Program-made: the position numbers and the translations under genes
Source: Anaerolineales bacterium UBA5195
Lineage (GTDB): Bacteria; Chloroflexota; Anaerolineae; Anaerolineales; Villigracilaceae
Reading direction: 5' to 3'
Length of the DNA stretch: 64,000 nt
Assembly: GCA_002412925.1 (NCBI GenBank)
Contig: DHVZ01000100.1
Span: 137,842 to 201,841, forward strand
Shown: positions 6,321 to 14,047 of the stretch, one piece after another
Layout: each line of letters starts with the position of its first letter
Position numbering within the stretch: position 1 is the stretch's first letter
The notes under the pieces: generated by a model
The model's database searches: none
Told to the model about the DNA's origin: nothing
The model's input: only the letters and a program-made list of their open reading frames with translations

Positions 6321-8984
6321 TTACTTCGGCCAGGAAGCGTCGATCTGCTTCAGGGCGGTCGCTTCGTCAATCGAGCCGCTGACGTAATCGGTCATCGATT
6401 TCCAGAAGGAGCCAGCGCCAACAGCGCCGGGCATCAGGTCAGAACCATCAAAACGGAAGACGGTTGCGCCCTGGAGGATTTCGGCCACTTTCTTGGTGAC
6501 GGGATCACCGTACCAATCCAGGCTGGAATCCTTGTGCGGGGAAATCGCGCCACCCGCAATCGCCCAACCCTTGACGGAGTCGCCAGTCGAGAAGTACTGG
6601 ATCACAGCGCGGGTTTCGGGGCGGTCGTTGAACAGTGCATAAATGTCGCCAGCGCCGAGCACAGGCTTGCCATACTGCGGGTCAATCGGAGGCAGGTAGA
6701 AGAAATCGTAATCCACGCCTGGATTTAGCCCTTCGGGGAAGAAGGATGTGATGAAGTTGCCCTGGCGGTGCAGCCAGCACTTGGGGGGATCCTGGAACAT
6801 GGGCTTGGGCGCATCACCAAAGGAAGTGGTTGTGATGGCCTTGCGGCCGCCGTAAACATACGCATCGTTGAACCAGATGGCGGTGACGTACTTCAGCGCA
6901 TTTTTGACTTCGGGGGAGTCGAACTTGAGTTCGCCCTTGAGCCATTTGTCATAGTTCTCGGGAGAAGTCGTGCGCAGCATGACATCTTCAACCCAGTCGG
7001 TCATCGCCCAACCAGTCGCTGCGCCGGATTCGATTCCGATACACCACGGGGTGTCACCATCTTTGGCAATCTGTTCGGTCAGGGCCATCATTTCATCCCA
7101 GGTCTGCGGAACGGCGTAACCAGCGGCGTCAAAAGCCTTCTTGGGGTAGAAGACCAGCGACTTGCCGTTCGCGCGACCCCAGACACCAGCCATGATCGGG
7201 CCATCTTTGCCCTGCATCGTGCCCATGTCGAGCCAGGACTGGATGTAGTTCTGTTTCAGCCAGGCGGGATCAACCACTTTGTTCAGATCAATGACTTTGC
7301 CTTCGGCGGCGAAGTTCGCCAGCAAGCCAGGCTGCGGGAAGTCGACGATGTCAGGAGCGCTGCCGCCTTCAATCGTGATACGGATGGAAGCCTCGAATTC
7401 CTTCGAACCCGAGTAGACAATGTCGATGCCGGTGGCATCTTCGAAGGCTTTCACCGACTGGTCAAACTTGACCGCGTCGTTGTCGGTGAACGGGCCAGCC
7501 ATGGTCACCTTGGTGCCCTTGTACTTGCCTGCAAAAGCGTCTTTAAGTTCAGCGCCGGGGTGAGCAGATGCAGCCGGGGCGCCGCCGGCAGAGGCAGGCC
7601 AGGAAGCGTCGATCTGCTTCAGGGCGGTCGCTTCGTCAATCGAGCCGGACACATAATCGGTCATCGATTTCCAGAAGGAGCCAGCGCCAACAGCGCCGGG
7701 CATCAAGTCAGAACCATCAAAGCGGAAGGTGGTTGCGCCCTGGATGATTTCGGCCACTTTCTTGGTGACAGGATCGCCATACCAATCCAGGCTGGAATCC
7801 TTGTGCGGGGAAATTGCACCGCCAGCTTGCACCCAACCCTTGACGGAGTCGCCGGTCGAGAAATACTGGATGACCGCACGCGTTTCGGGACGGTCGCTGA
7901 ACATGGCATAGATGTCGCCAGCGCCCAGGACGGGTTTCCCGTACTGCGAGTCAATCGGAGGCAGGTAGAAGAAGTCGTAATCCACGCCGGGATTCAGGCC
8001 TTCGGGGAAGAACGAGGTGATGAAGTTACCCTGGCGATGCAGCCAGCACTTGGGGGGATCCTGGAACATCGGCTTGGGGGCATCACCAAAGGAGGTGGTT
8101 GTGATGGCCTTGCGGCCGCCGTAGACGTACTTGTCGTTGAACCAGAGCGCGGTCACGTACTTCATCGCGTTCTTGACTTCGGGGGAGTCGAACTTCAGTT
8201 CGCCCTTGACCCACTTGTCATAGTTCTCTGGGGAGGTCGTGCGCAGCATGACATCTTCGACCCAGTCGGTCATCGCCCAGCCGGTCGCAGCGCCAGATTC
8301 GATCCCGATGCACCAGGGGGTATCGCCGTCTTTGGCAATCTGGTCAGAGAGAGTCACCAATTCATCCCAGGTCTGCGGGATGGTGTAACCAGCGGCATCG
8401 AAGGCCTTCTTCGGATACCAGACCAGCGACTTGCCGTTCGCGCGGCCCCAGACACCGGCCATGATCGGGCCATCTTTGCCCTGCATGGTGCCCATGTCGA
8501 GCCAGGACTGGATGTAGTTCTGCTTCAGCCAGGCGGGATCAATGACCTTGTTCAGGTCGATGACCTTGCCTTCGGCGACGAAGTTCGCCAGCAAACCGGG
8601 CTGCGGGAAGTCGACGATGTCAGGAGCGCTGCCGCCTTCGACCGCAATGCGGATGGAGGCTTCGAATTCCTTCGAGCCAGAATAGACAATGTCGATGCCG
8701 GTGGCATCTTCGAAGGCTTTCACCGACTGGTCAAACTTGACAGCATCGTTGTCGGTGAACGGGCCAGCCATGGTCACCTTGGTGCCCTTGAATTTGCCCG
8801 CATAGGCATCTTTCAATTCAGGGCCGGCTGGCGGAACCGTCACGCCACTCGGAGCCTCAACAGCAGGGGCCGCAGGCTCTACAGGAGCCGGGGTTTCTGT
8901 AACAGCAGGGGCGCATGCAGTTAGAAGCATGGCGGTCACGATAATCAGGCTGACTACGGACCATAAAATACGTTGTGTTTTCAT
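6321..8984 (-). CDS. aglE: AglE-like sugar-binding lipoprotein with two tandem copies of the whole binding domain
   Basis: 887 aa, about twice the usual length of a family-1 sugar-binding protein. A leader ends in the lipobox LTAC (about residue 24), followed by a Pro/Ala linker. Two nearly identical domains follow, roughly residues 55-465 and 478-887. Both contain GTKVTMAGPFTDNDAVKFDQ, WGRANGKSLV, CWLHRQGNFITSFFPEG and FRFDGSDLMPGAVGAGSFWK, and both end in ALKQIDASWP. The DNA period is 1269 bp (423 codons) and the reading frame is kept. The halves differ at roughly 25 of 423 residues by my count. A GAGGAG ribosome site precedes the start. It probably presents maltose, trehalose or a related alpha-glucoside to the AglFG permease. 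Confidence 0.92.
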   Translation of the reverse strand: MKTQRILWSVVSLIIVTAMLLTACAPAVTETPAPVEPAAPAVEAPSGVTVPPAGPELKDAYAGKFKGTKVTMAGPFTDNDAVKFDQSVKAFEDATGIDIVYSGSKEFEASIRIAVEGGSAPDIVDFPQPGLLANFVAEGKVIDLNKVIDPAWLKQNYIQSWLDMGTMQGKDGPIMAGVWGRANGKSLVWYPKKAFDAAGYTIPQTWDELVTLSDQIAKDGDTPWCIGIESGAATGWAMTDWVEDVMLRTTSPENYDKWVKGELKFDSPEVKNAMKYVTALWFNDKYVYGGRKAITTTSFGDAPKPMFQDPPKCWLHRQGNFITSFFPEGLNPGVDYDFFYLPPIDSQYGKPVLGAGDIYAMFSDRPETRAVIQYFSTGDSVKGWVQAGGAISPHKDSSLDWYGDPVTKKVAEIIQGATTFRFDGSDLMPGAVGAGSFWKSMTDYVSGSIDEATALKQIDASWPASAGGAPAASAHPGAELKDAFAGKYKGTKVTMAGPFTDNDAVKFDQSVKAFEDATGIDIVYSGSKEFEASIRITIEGGSAPDIVDFPQPGLLANFAAEGKVIDLNKVVDPAWLKQNYIQSWLDMGTMQGKDGPIMAGVWGRANGKSLVFYPKKAFDAAGYAVPQTWDEMMALTEQIAKDGDTPWCIGIESGAATGWAMTDWVEDVMLRTTSPENYDKWLKGELKFDSPEVKNALKYVTAIWFNDAYVYGGRKAITTTSFGDAPKPMFQDPPKCWLHRQGNFITSFFPEGLNPGVDYDFFYLPPIDPQYGKPVLGAGDIYALFNDRPETRAVIQYFSTGDSVKGWAIAGGAISPHKDSSLDWYGDPVTKKVAEILQGATVFRFDGSDLMPGAVGAGSFWKSMTDYVSGSIDEATALKQIDASWPK
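6331..8868. repeat. In-frame tandem duplication, two units of 1269 bp
   Basis: Matching anchors are spaced exactly 1269 bp apart: CAGGAAGCGTCGATCTGCTT at 6331 and 7600, and GGTGCCCTTG at 7512 and 8781. The units lie head to tail in one gene and differ mostly at synonymous sites and conservative substitutions, which indicates a fairly recent event followed by some divergence. Confidence 0.9.
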
Positions 8985-9103
8985 ACTTTCTCCTCTTGGA
9001 ATTTCGTTCTGATTGGGATTGTCGTGGGAAGTTAAGTGTTTTTTATCTCGTAACGGCGCACCTCCATCTAGGGAAAATCAGAGAAAAGGGAGAAAATGAC
9101 CTT

Positions 9104-10132
9104 TTACAAGTTTTTACAAGAATTGCGAATGATCAGTTCTGTGGGCAGCACGAGGTTCTTTTCGTCTATCACCTGTCCATTCAAAATCTGCATCAGCATC
9201 GTGCAGGCCTGCTTTCCAAGCGCCTGGGCAGGCAAACGGATGGTCGTCAGCGGCGGGTCAATGTATTTTGACCAGGCGATATCGTCAAAACCGACCAGCG
9301 AGATGTCCTCCGGAACACGCAGCCCGCGCTCCCGAAGCGCTGCATGAGCGCCGATCAAAACCGCATCGCTGGCAATAAACCCGGCCGTAAACGGAACCCC
9401 GGAAGACAACAGCGATTTCATCTGGACATAACCGCTTTCGGGTTCAAAATCCCCGGCCCGTACCAGTTCATCTGTATAAGGAATCCCTGCCTGCGCAAGC
9501 GCCTCTCGATAGCCCAAAAGCCGGTCCGAGGCCGCGCTGTAAGACAGCGCGGCATTGGTGATGCAGGCGATCTGACGGTGTCCCAAACTGATCAGATAAT
9601 CTACAGCCTGCCGGGCAGCCAGGCGGTTGTCAACATCCACTGAGTGAAAACCACTGCCGGGTAATTGCCCCATCAAAACGGCCGGGAAACCATCTTTCTC
9701 CAGGTTCAGCAGGGCAACGTCATCCAACCGGGGACCGGAGAAAACAATTCCATCGATACGCTTGGCCCGCACCAAATCATGATAGGCCCGTTCCTGGTGT
9801 TCTGGCTCAATAATGTCAATCAGCAGACGCAGGTTGTTGGCGCGGACAACTTCCAACATGCCGTCCAGCACCTGCGGCAAAAAAGGGTCGGTGGCGATGT
9901 GGTGCGGCTGGCGGGTGAAGACCAGGCCGATTGCCTGGGTTCGGCGGCTGACCAACGCCTGCGCCATGGCATTGGGCACGTATCCCAATGTGGCAGCAGC
10001 CTCCAGCACCCGCTGGCGTGTCTCTGCACTGATCTTGATGCTGTGGACACCATTTAAGACCAGCGAAACAGTCGTTCGAGAAACTCCTGCAAACTTGGCG
10101 ACATCTTCGCTGGTTACCTGTCGATTTGCCAC
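9104..10132 (-). CDS. LacI-family transcriptional regulator 1
   Basis: 342 aa from the preferred GTG start. The DNA-binding helix-turn-helix is VTSEDVAKFAGVSRTTVSL right at the N-terminus, followed by the hinge and a periplasmic-binding-protein-like sugar-sensing domain ending IRNSCKNL. I chose the GTG at 10132 because GAGGAG sits 6 nt before it. The longer frame to an ATG at 10177 would start inside the operator, just downstream of the -10 box. It is the first gene of the transcript leading into the binding protein and permeases and is likely their local repressor, released by the imported sugar. Confidence 0.92.
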   Translation of the reverse strand: MANRQVTSEDVAKFAGVSRTTVSLVLNGVHSIKISAETRQRVLEAAATLGYVPNAMAQALVSRRTQAIGLVFTRQPHHIATDPFLPQVLDGMLEVVRANNLRLLIDIIEPEHQERAYHDLVRAKRIDGIVFSGPRLDDVALLNLEKDGFPAVLMGQLPGSGFHSVDVDNRLAARQAVDYLISLGHRQIACITNAALSYSAASDRLLGYREALAQAGIPYTDELVRAGDFEPESGYVQMKSLLSSGVPFTAGFIASDAVLIGAHAALRERGLRVPEDISLVGFDDIAWSKYIDPPLTTIRLPAQALGKQACTMLMQILNGQVIDEKNLVLPTELIIRNSCKNL

Positions 10133-10170
10133 AACCTGCTCCTCGTCCAAAAATTCAACTGATTCGCGAG

Positions 10171-10198
10171 CTAACACGTGTTACTAACACCTGTTAGC
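10171..10198 (-). promoter_or_regulatory. Tandem LacI-type operators
   Basis: Two palindromes sit side by side: TAACACGTGTTA (10172-10183, perfect) and CTAACACCTGTTAG (10184-10197, mismatched only at the centre). Their centres are 13 bp apart. They begin immediately after the -10 box of the lacI-1 promoter, so a bound repressor would block transcription start. The CG-centred palindrome is typical of LacI-family sites. Confidence 0.75.
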
Positions 10199-10227
10199 AG
10201 TATAGCAAAGCGTAGATAAAAAGTCAA
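10199..10227 (-). promoter_or_regulatory. Sigma70-type promoter of lacI-1 and the transport genes
   Basis: On the minus strand TTGACT (10222-10227) and TATACT (10199-10204) are separated by exactly 17 bp. The tandem palindromes lie just downstream. Confidence 0.75.
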
Positions 10228-10243
10228 GAATGAAAGTATTGCC

Positions 10244-10259
10244 ATGAAAGCTCTTTCAT
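10244..10259. promoter_or_regulatory. Palindromic operator candidate, ATGAAAG-CT-CTTTCAT
   Basis: Perfect 7-bp arms around a 2-bp centre. The same core TGAAAG-N2-CTTTCA occurs at 11403-11416 at the promoter of the second lacI gene. Here it lies upstream of the -35 box of lacI-1, so LacI-2 may control LacI-1 expression. Confidence 0.6.
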
Positions 10260-10302
10260 AAACAGTTTAGCATGAATTATTTCAAGAGTCAATCACCTAT
10301 TT

Positions 10303-11310
10303 TTAAACTGTCGCTCGTTCGATGAGGGAAAGCGGGATGTGAACGTGTTGGGATGGGCGGGATGAGTCTGCAATGTGAGCAAGCAGGATTTCAACTGCCA
10401 ACCGCCCCGATTCATCCAGGTGCTGGCGAATGGTGGTCAAATCGGCATACTCAGCCATATCCAGGTCATCGAACCCGATCACAGCCAATTCACCTGGAAC
10501 CCTGACCTGAAGCTGTCGGGCTGCCTTGAGCACCCCCAGCGCTTGAAAATCGGTGGCGGCAAAAATCGCAGTTGGAGGCTCATCCAGGTTGAGTAACTCG
10601 CTGGCAACCTGGCGGGTTTGTTCCTGGGTGTACGGGGCCAGGCGCACCAATGCCTCCGGGATGGTAATGCCAGCCTCGCTCAGGACTTGCCGGAACCCCA
10701 TCAGACGCAGGCTGACGGGATGAATGGCATATTCGGGGAGGTCAGTATCGCCAAGGAAGGCAATTCGGCGATGGCCTTTTTTCAACAGGTATTGCGCCGC
10801 CATCCGTCCGCCTTCAGCATCATCGATCTCGACGCTATTCAAATCCGGATGAGGGTATTCAATCAGGACCGTGGGGATATTATGTTCAAGCAAGCGCTGG
10901 GCTTCGGCTTCCCCGATGGGCAGGGACATGATCACCAATCCATCGATATTGCCTGTGAGCGGCAAAGATGCAAGGTAACCTCGCAAACGATCCGCCGAAT
11001 CGACAGTGTAAATCACCAGATCGTAGTTCACCTTGGATAAAACCCCGGCGACTCCCCTCAAGCGTTGAACAAACGAAGGCGCAGTAAAAAACGGGGTCAC
11101 CACACCGATGCGGCTGGTCTTGCTCAAAGCGCGCGCTCGCGCTTCGGCTTTTGGAACAAAGCCGAGTTTATCAATCGCCTGGAAGACACGCACGCGTGTT
11201 TCAGGATTAACTTTATCTGAGGCATTCAACACCCTGGAGATGGTCGAAATACTAACGCCCGAAAGTTCAGCAACATCATAAATCGTAGGGGATTTCTTTA
11301 CAGAGGACAT
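10303..11310 (-). CDS. LacI-family transcriptional regulator 2
   Basis: 335 aa. The N-terminal helix-turn-helix PTIYDVAELSGVSISTISR (about residues 8-26) is followed by the hinge region RARALSKTSRIGVVTP and a sugar-binding effector domain with IAFLGDTDLPEYAIHPV and VIGFDDLDMAEYADLTTIRQ. It lies upstream of lacI-1 on the same strand, separated by about 170 bp that hold separate control signals. The palindrome over its own -10 region suggests autorepression. Effector unknown; an alpha-glucoside or derivative is a reasonable guess from context. Confidence 0.93.
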   Translation of the reverse strand: MSSVKKSPTIYDVAELSGVSISTISRVLNASDKVNPETRVRVFQAIDKLGFVPKAEARARALSKTSRIGVVTPFFTAPSFVQRLRGVAGVLSKVNYDLVIYTVDSADRLRGYLASLPLTGNIDGLVIMSLPIGEAEAQRLLEHNIPTVLIEYPHPDLNSVEIDDAEGGRMAAQYLLKKGHRRIAFLGDTDLPEYAIHPVSLRLMGFRQVLSEAGITIPEALVRLAPYTQEQTRQVASELLNLDEPPTAIFAATDFQALGVLKAARQLQVRVPGELAVIGFDDLDMAEYADLTTIRQHLDESGRLAVEILLAHIADSSRPSQHVHIPLSLIERATV

Positions 11311-11361
11311 ATCTCACCAGGTTTCGAACAGTTATGGGCCCCCAAGGTTTTCCTGCCTGCC

Positions 11362-11400
11362 CCAATGGGCTTACTACAGAGATTCCCAAAGAGCCAAAAT
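11362..11400 (+). repeat. Degenerate intergenic repeat with CAAAGA-CCA core, copy 1
   Basis: The stretch CCCAATGGGC followed by a segment ending ATTCCCAAAGAGCCAAAAT resembles the end of the element at 16306-16400. Related cores ATTNCCAAAGAACCA occur on the minus strand near 27230 and 42340. The copies are divergent, so I call this with limited confidence. Confidence 0.4.
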
Positions 11401-11402
11401 CA

Positions 11403-11416
11403 TGAAAGCACTTTCA
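11403..11416. promoter_or_regulatory. Palindromic operator candidate of lacI-2
   Basis: TGAAAG-CA-CTTTCA, perfect 6-bp arms, touching the -10 box of the lacI-2 promoter. It matches the palindrome at 10244-10259. Confidence 0.7.
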
Positions 11417-11445
11417 GTTTAGCACAGGGAATACTTGCGCGTCAA
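11416..11445 (-). promoter_or_regulatory. Promoter of lacI-2
   Basis: On the minus strand TTGACG (11440-11445) and TAAACT (11416-11421) are 18 bp apart, with the operator palindrome directly downstream. Confidence 0.6.
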
Positions 11446-11688
11446 TACGGGCAGGGCATACGGGCAGGGCTTTTTACTTAATTTTCAAACAAACCCCAAC
11501 AGGCTGCTAATTGACAATCCATGCCAACTTTTCGGGAGGAGGTGTAAAATCCTCTCTGTGGGTCAGCTCGTCTCATCCCTTCCCATACGAAGCATGGGAT
11601 CAGATTTTCCGGTTCGTTTTCGCTGGGAACTTTCCAGAACTGTTTTGCGTCATTAAACGGGATTTTCCCGTTTATCGAAGGAGGAGCT

Positions 11689-13002
11689 ATGCGTTTATCA
11701 ATCAAACTCACCTTGCTTGGAGTCGCCTTGTCCCTGCTTCTGGCAGCCTGCAACCTGCCCAGGAGCACGCCGAATGCGGCGGCGACCATCCAGGCCGTCT
11801 ATACCTCGCAGGCAAACACATTGGCGACCATCCAGGCCCAGGCAGAAGCAACCTCTACGCCGGGCAACCTGCCGACCATCACTTTTCCAACCCTGCCGCC
11901 TGCCACGGCAGCGCCCACACTCGCACCGACAAACATGCCGCTGCCAGCCGCCCCCATCAGCCGCTGTGACTGGGCCGCTTACATCAAGGATGTCACCGTG
12001 CCAGATGGGAGCATTTTTACCCCTGGAACGCAGTTCACCAAAACCTGGCGGTTGCAAAACATAGGCACCTGTTCGTGGACCTCAGCTTATGCCCTGGTCT
12101 TCTCAAGCGGGAACGTCATGGGCGGTTCAACACCAATCGCCCTGCCCGGCAATGTCTACCCTGGCCAGACCATTGATGTTTCAGTGAACCTGATTGCGCC
12201 TGGGGCTGAAGGCTCATATCAAGGTTACTGGATGTTGCGAAACGCTTCTGGCGCTTTGTTTGGGTTGGGCCAGGCAGCCGGAGGGCCTTTTTACGTGGAC
12301 ATTAAGGTCGCGGGCGGTATGACAACGGTTTACGACCTCGCCGCCGAATACTGCACAGCCGACTGGCGCTCCGGCGCAGGCGACCTGGGATGTCCCGGCA
12401 ACACAAACGGGAAAAAGGGATATGCCATCCGGGTGGATAATCCACAATTGGAGAATGGTCAAAAATACAACGGGGCAGGCATCCTGACAGTCCCGCAATC
12501 TGTCAATAATGGCTATCTACAAGGTTTCTACCAGCCTTTTCTGGTTCAACGCGGCGATCGTTTCCGCGCCATCATCAACTGCCAGTATCTTGCAAAAGGC
12601 TGCAATGCCATTTTCAGGCTCGATTACCAGATTGAAAACAGCCAAGTCCAAACCATCTGGCAATTCACGGAAGCCTACGAAGGCCAGTATTACACGGTTG
12701 ACACTGATTTAAACCCGCTGTCAGGGCATAAAGTGAAATTCATCCTGACAGTACTCTCGAATGGCCCTTCAGAAAACGACCTGCCCATGTGGGTAGCCCC
12801 GCGCATCGACCGCCCGTCGAACCTGGTGACGCCCTCCTCCACGCCCACGCGCACACCAACATTAACACTCACGGCAACAGGCGTTCCACCGACTTCCACC
12901 GGAACCGCAACGGTAACCGCAACGAATATTCCCGAGACTTCCACGCCAACGCAAACGGCAACCGAGACACCCACACCAACTGCCACTCCAACAACGCCGT
13001 AG
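11689..13002 (+). CDS. Lipoprotein with NBR1-type Ig-like domain and Thr/Pro-rich tail
   Basis: 437 aa, start set by AAGGAGGAG 4 nt upstream. The leader ends in the lipobox LAAC (about residue 21). A Thr/Pro/Ala-rich stalk leads to an NBR1-like Ig domain (about residues 95-205: DVTVPDGSIFTPG, FTKTWRLQNIGTCSWTSAY, GYWMLRNASG). A further region up to about 375 (CTADWRSGAGDLGCPG) and a repetitive Thr/Pro tail (TPTRTPTLTLT, TPTQTATETPTPTAT) follow. Such proteins are extracytoplasmic; the Ig-like fold suggests binding or adhesion. It is the first of three related lipoproteins in a row. Ligand unknown. Confidence 0.88.
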   Translation: MRLSIKLTLLGVALSLLLAACNLPRSTPNAAATIQAVYTSQANTLATIQAQAEATSTPGNLPTITFPTLPPATAAPTLAPTNMPLPAAPISRCDWAAYIKDVTVPDGSIFTPGTQFTKTWRLQNIGTCSWTSAYALVFSSGNVMGGSTPIALPGNVYPGQTIDVSVNLIAPGAEGSYQGYWMLRNASGALFGLGQAAGGPFYVDIKVAGGMTTVYDLAAEYCTADWRSGAGDLGCPGNTNGKKGYAIRVDNPQLENGQKYNGAGILTVPQSVNNGYLQGFYQPFLVQRGDRFRAIINCQYLAKGCNAIFRLDYQIENSQVQTIWQFTEAYEGQYYTVDTDLNPLSGHKVKFILTVLSNGPSENDLPMWVAPRIDRPSNLVTPSSTPTRTPTLTLTATGVPPTSTGTATVTATNIPETSTPTQTATETPTPTATPTTP

Positions 13003-13011
13003 ATACTCTCA

Positions 13012-13069
13012 CCGTATGCGGGGAACAGGACTTTCCCGAAAAGGGAAAATCATCTGGCCCCGCATACGG
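13012..13069 (+). terminator. Nested inverted repeat after the first lipoprotein
   Basis: Outer arms CCGTATGCGGGG and CCCCGCATACGG (perfect 12 bp) enclose an inner hairpin TTTCCC-gaaaa-GGGAAA. There is no clear U tract, so it may be a structured 3' end rather than a classic intrinsic terminator. Confidence 0.5.
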
Positions 13070-13157
13070 CTCAGTTCACTGCTGGGCTTAAGTTATAATG
13101 GAGGCTGTGAAAGTTAGCTCTGTCTGTTCAAGACAAGCTTGTAAAATCGGAGGTTTC

Positions 13158-13913
13158 ATGAACCGCTTGCTTAAGCCAATCCAGGCTGCCCTGATACTGA
13201 TTCTCTTGGCCGGATTAAGTAGCTGCACCCTCGGCCAGGTTGCCAATCCCCCCACTCCCACCGTGGATATCGAGGCCATTAAAACCGCCGCGGCGGCTAC
13301 GGCAATTGTCGAATTGACCAAAATCGCCGGGCAGGCTTCAGCAACCAGTGCTCCCACGCAAACTTCTGCGCCCGCGCCAGCTACCTCAACCCCTGAGGCT
13401 GCCCCGGCTGGTGGCGCCACTCAAGACCCGGCGATTCTAGCCACTGCCGCCGCCGGCGTGGGTGGCCTGCCGGCTACAGAAACCCCGGTAGTAGCGCCAA
13501 TGGCCGGAACACAAGCCATCCCCAGCCTGACGCCCATTGGCCCGGCGGCGCCTGCCAACACTGGGCCCACTTGTTATAACTCGCAATTTGTAGAAGATGT
13601 CACCATCCCTGATGGAACAGTCATGCAGCCGGGCCAGAAATTCAGAAAAATTTGGCGCATCCAAAACACCGGCACGTGCGCCTGGGACCAGGGCTTTGGT
13701 TTTACCATCTGGGCCGGACCGTCCATGGGCGCCAACCCAATTTATTTTTCCGTTCGTGATCAGCCCATCGGCGCGGGTGGCATCGTTGATTTTGGCCTCG
13801 ACATGCGCGCGCCTTACCAGCCAGGTGAATATGTTGCCCACTGGGTGATGATCAGCGATACCGGAAAAACCTTCGGCGGTGATTTTACAGTCTTTATCAA
13901 AGTGGTCAAATAG
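13158..13913 (+). CDS. NBR1-type Ig-like domain lipoprotein 2
   Basis: 251 aa from the ATG at 13158, chosen because GGAGG lies 6 nt upstream; a longer frame starts at 13098 but would add residues before the leader. The leader ends in lipobox LSSC. A stalk with VDIEAIKTAAAATAIVELTK and a Pro/Thr/Ala-rich linker lead to the NBR1-like domain at the C-terminus (EDVTIPDGTVMQPGQKFRK, WRIQNTGTCAWDQGFGF, GEYVAHWVMISDTGKTFGGD). It is probably displayed on the cell surface. It shares the stalk and Ig-domain plan with its neighbours, so the three look like paralogues. Confidence 0.87.
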   Translation: MNRLLKPIQAALILILLAGLSSCTLGQVANPPTPTVDIEAIKTAAAATAIVELTKIAGQASATSAPTQTSAPAPATSTPEAAPAGGATQDPAILATAAAGVGGLPATETPVVAPMAGTQAIPSLTPIGPAAPANTGPTCYNSQFVEDVTIPDGTVMQPGQKFRKIWRIQNTGTCAWDQGFGFTIWAGPSMGANPIYFSVRDQPIGAGGIVDFGLDMRAPYQPGEYVAHWVMISDTGKTFGGDFTVFIKVVK

Positions 13914-13931
13914 ACGGGTTGTCAATCTTCT

Positions 13932-13965
13932 CCCCCGCTCTATTCACCAGGGCGGGGGTTTTTGT
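13932..13965 (+). terminator. Intrinsic terminator
   Basis: CCCCCGC and GCGGGGG arms with a 13-nt loop followed by a run of five T, just after the second lipoprotein gene. Confidence 0.8.
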
Positions 13966-13993
13966 TGTTACACGCCCGTTTGCGGTATATAAT
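13965..13993 (+). promoter_or_regulatory. Promoter of the third lipoprotein and queG-rdgB
   Basis: TTGTTA (13965-13970) and TATAAT (13988-13993) with 17-bp spacing, immediately behind the terminator and about 55 nt before the start codon at 14048. Confidence 0.7.
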
Positions 13994-14047
13994 GATGATA
14001 AGCTCGTCTATTCCTGTTCAATCGACTCTTACAAAAAAGGTGCTCAC

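Larger units (their letters stand above)
11311..11688. other. Divergent intergenic region between lacI-2 and a lipoprotein gene
   Basis: No gene is seen here. It holds the lacI-2 promoter and operator, a copy of the CAAAGA-motif repeat, and a small inverted repeat AAACGGG..CCCGTTT near 11656-11673 just before the ribosome site AAGGAGGAG of the downstream lipoprotein. Confidence 0.6.

Noticed and set aside
6768..8924. A plus-strand open frame of 718 codons
   Set aside because: It is antisense to the duplicated binding-protein gene. Its length is due to the duplicated, stop-poor sequence. Its translation is rich in Gly, Arg, Asp and His and shows no family pattern, and no ribosome site is present.
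10133..10177. Longer ATG start for LacI-1 at 10177
   Set aside because: It lies within the operator palindromes just downstream of the -10 box, while the GTG at 10132 has GAGGAG at ideal spacing and starts right at the helix-turn-helix.
11689..13002. Thr/Pro-rich lipoprotein tails as a CRISPR-like or simple tandem array
   Set aside because: The repeats are codon-level low complexity (TPT, TAT) in a clear reading frame, with no spacer-repeat regularity.
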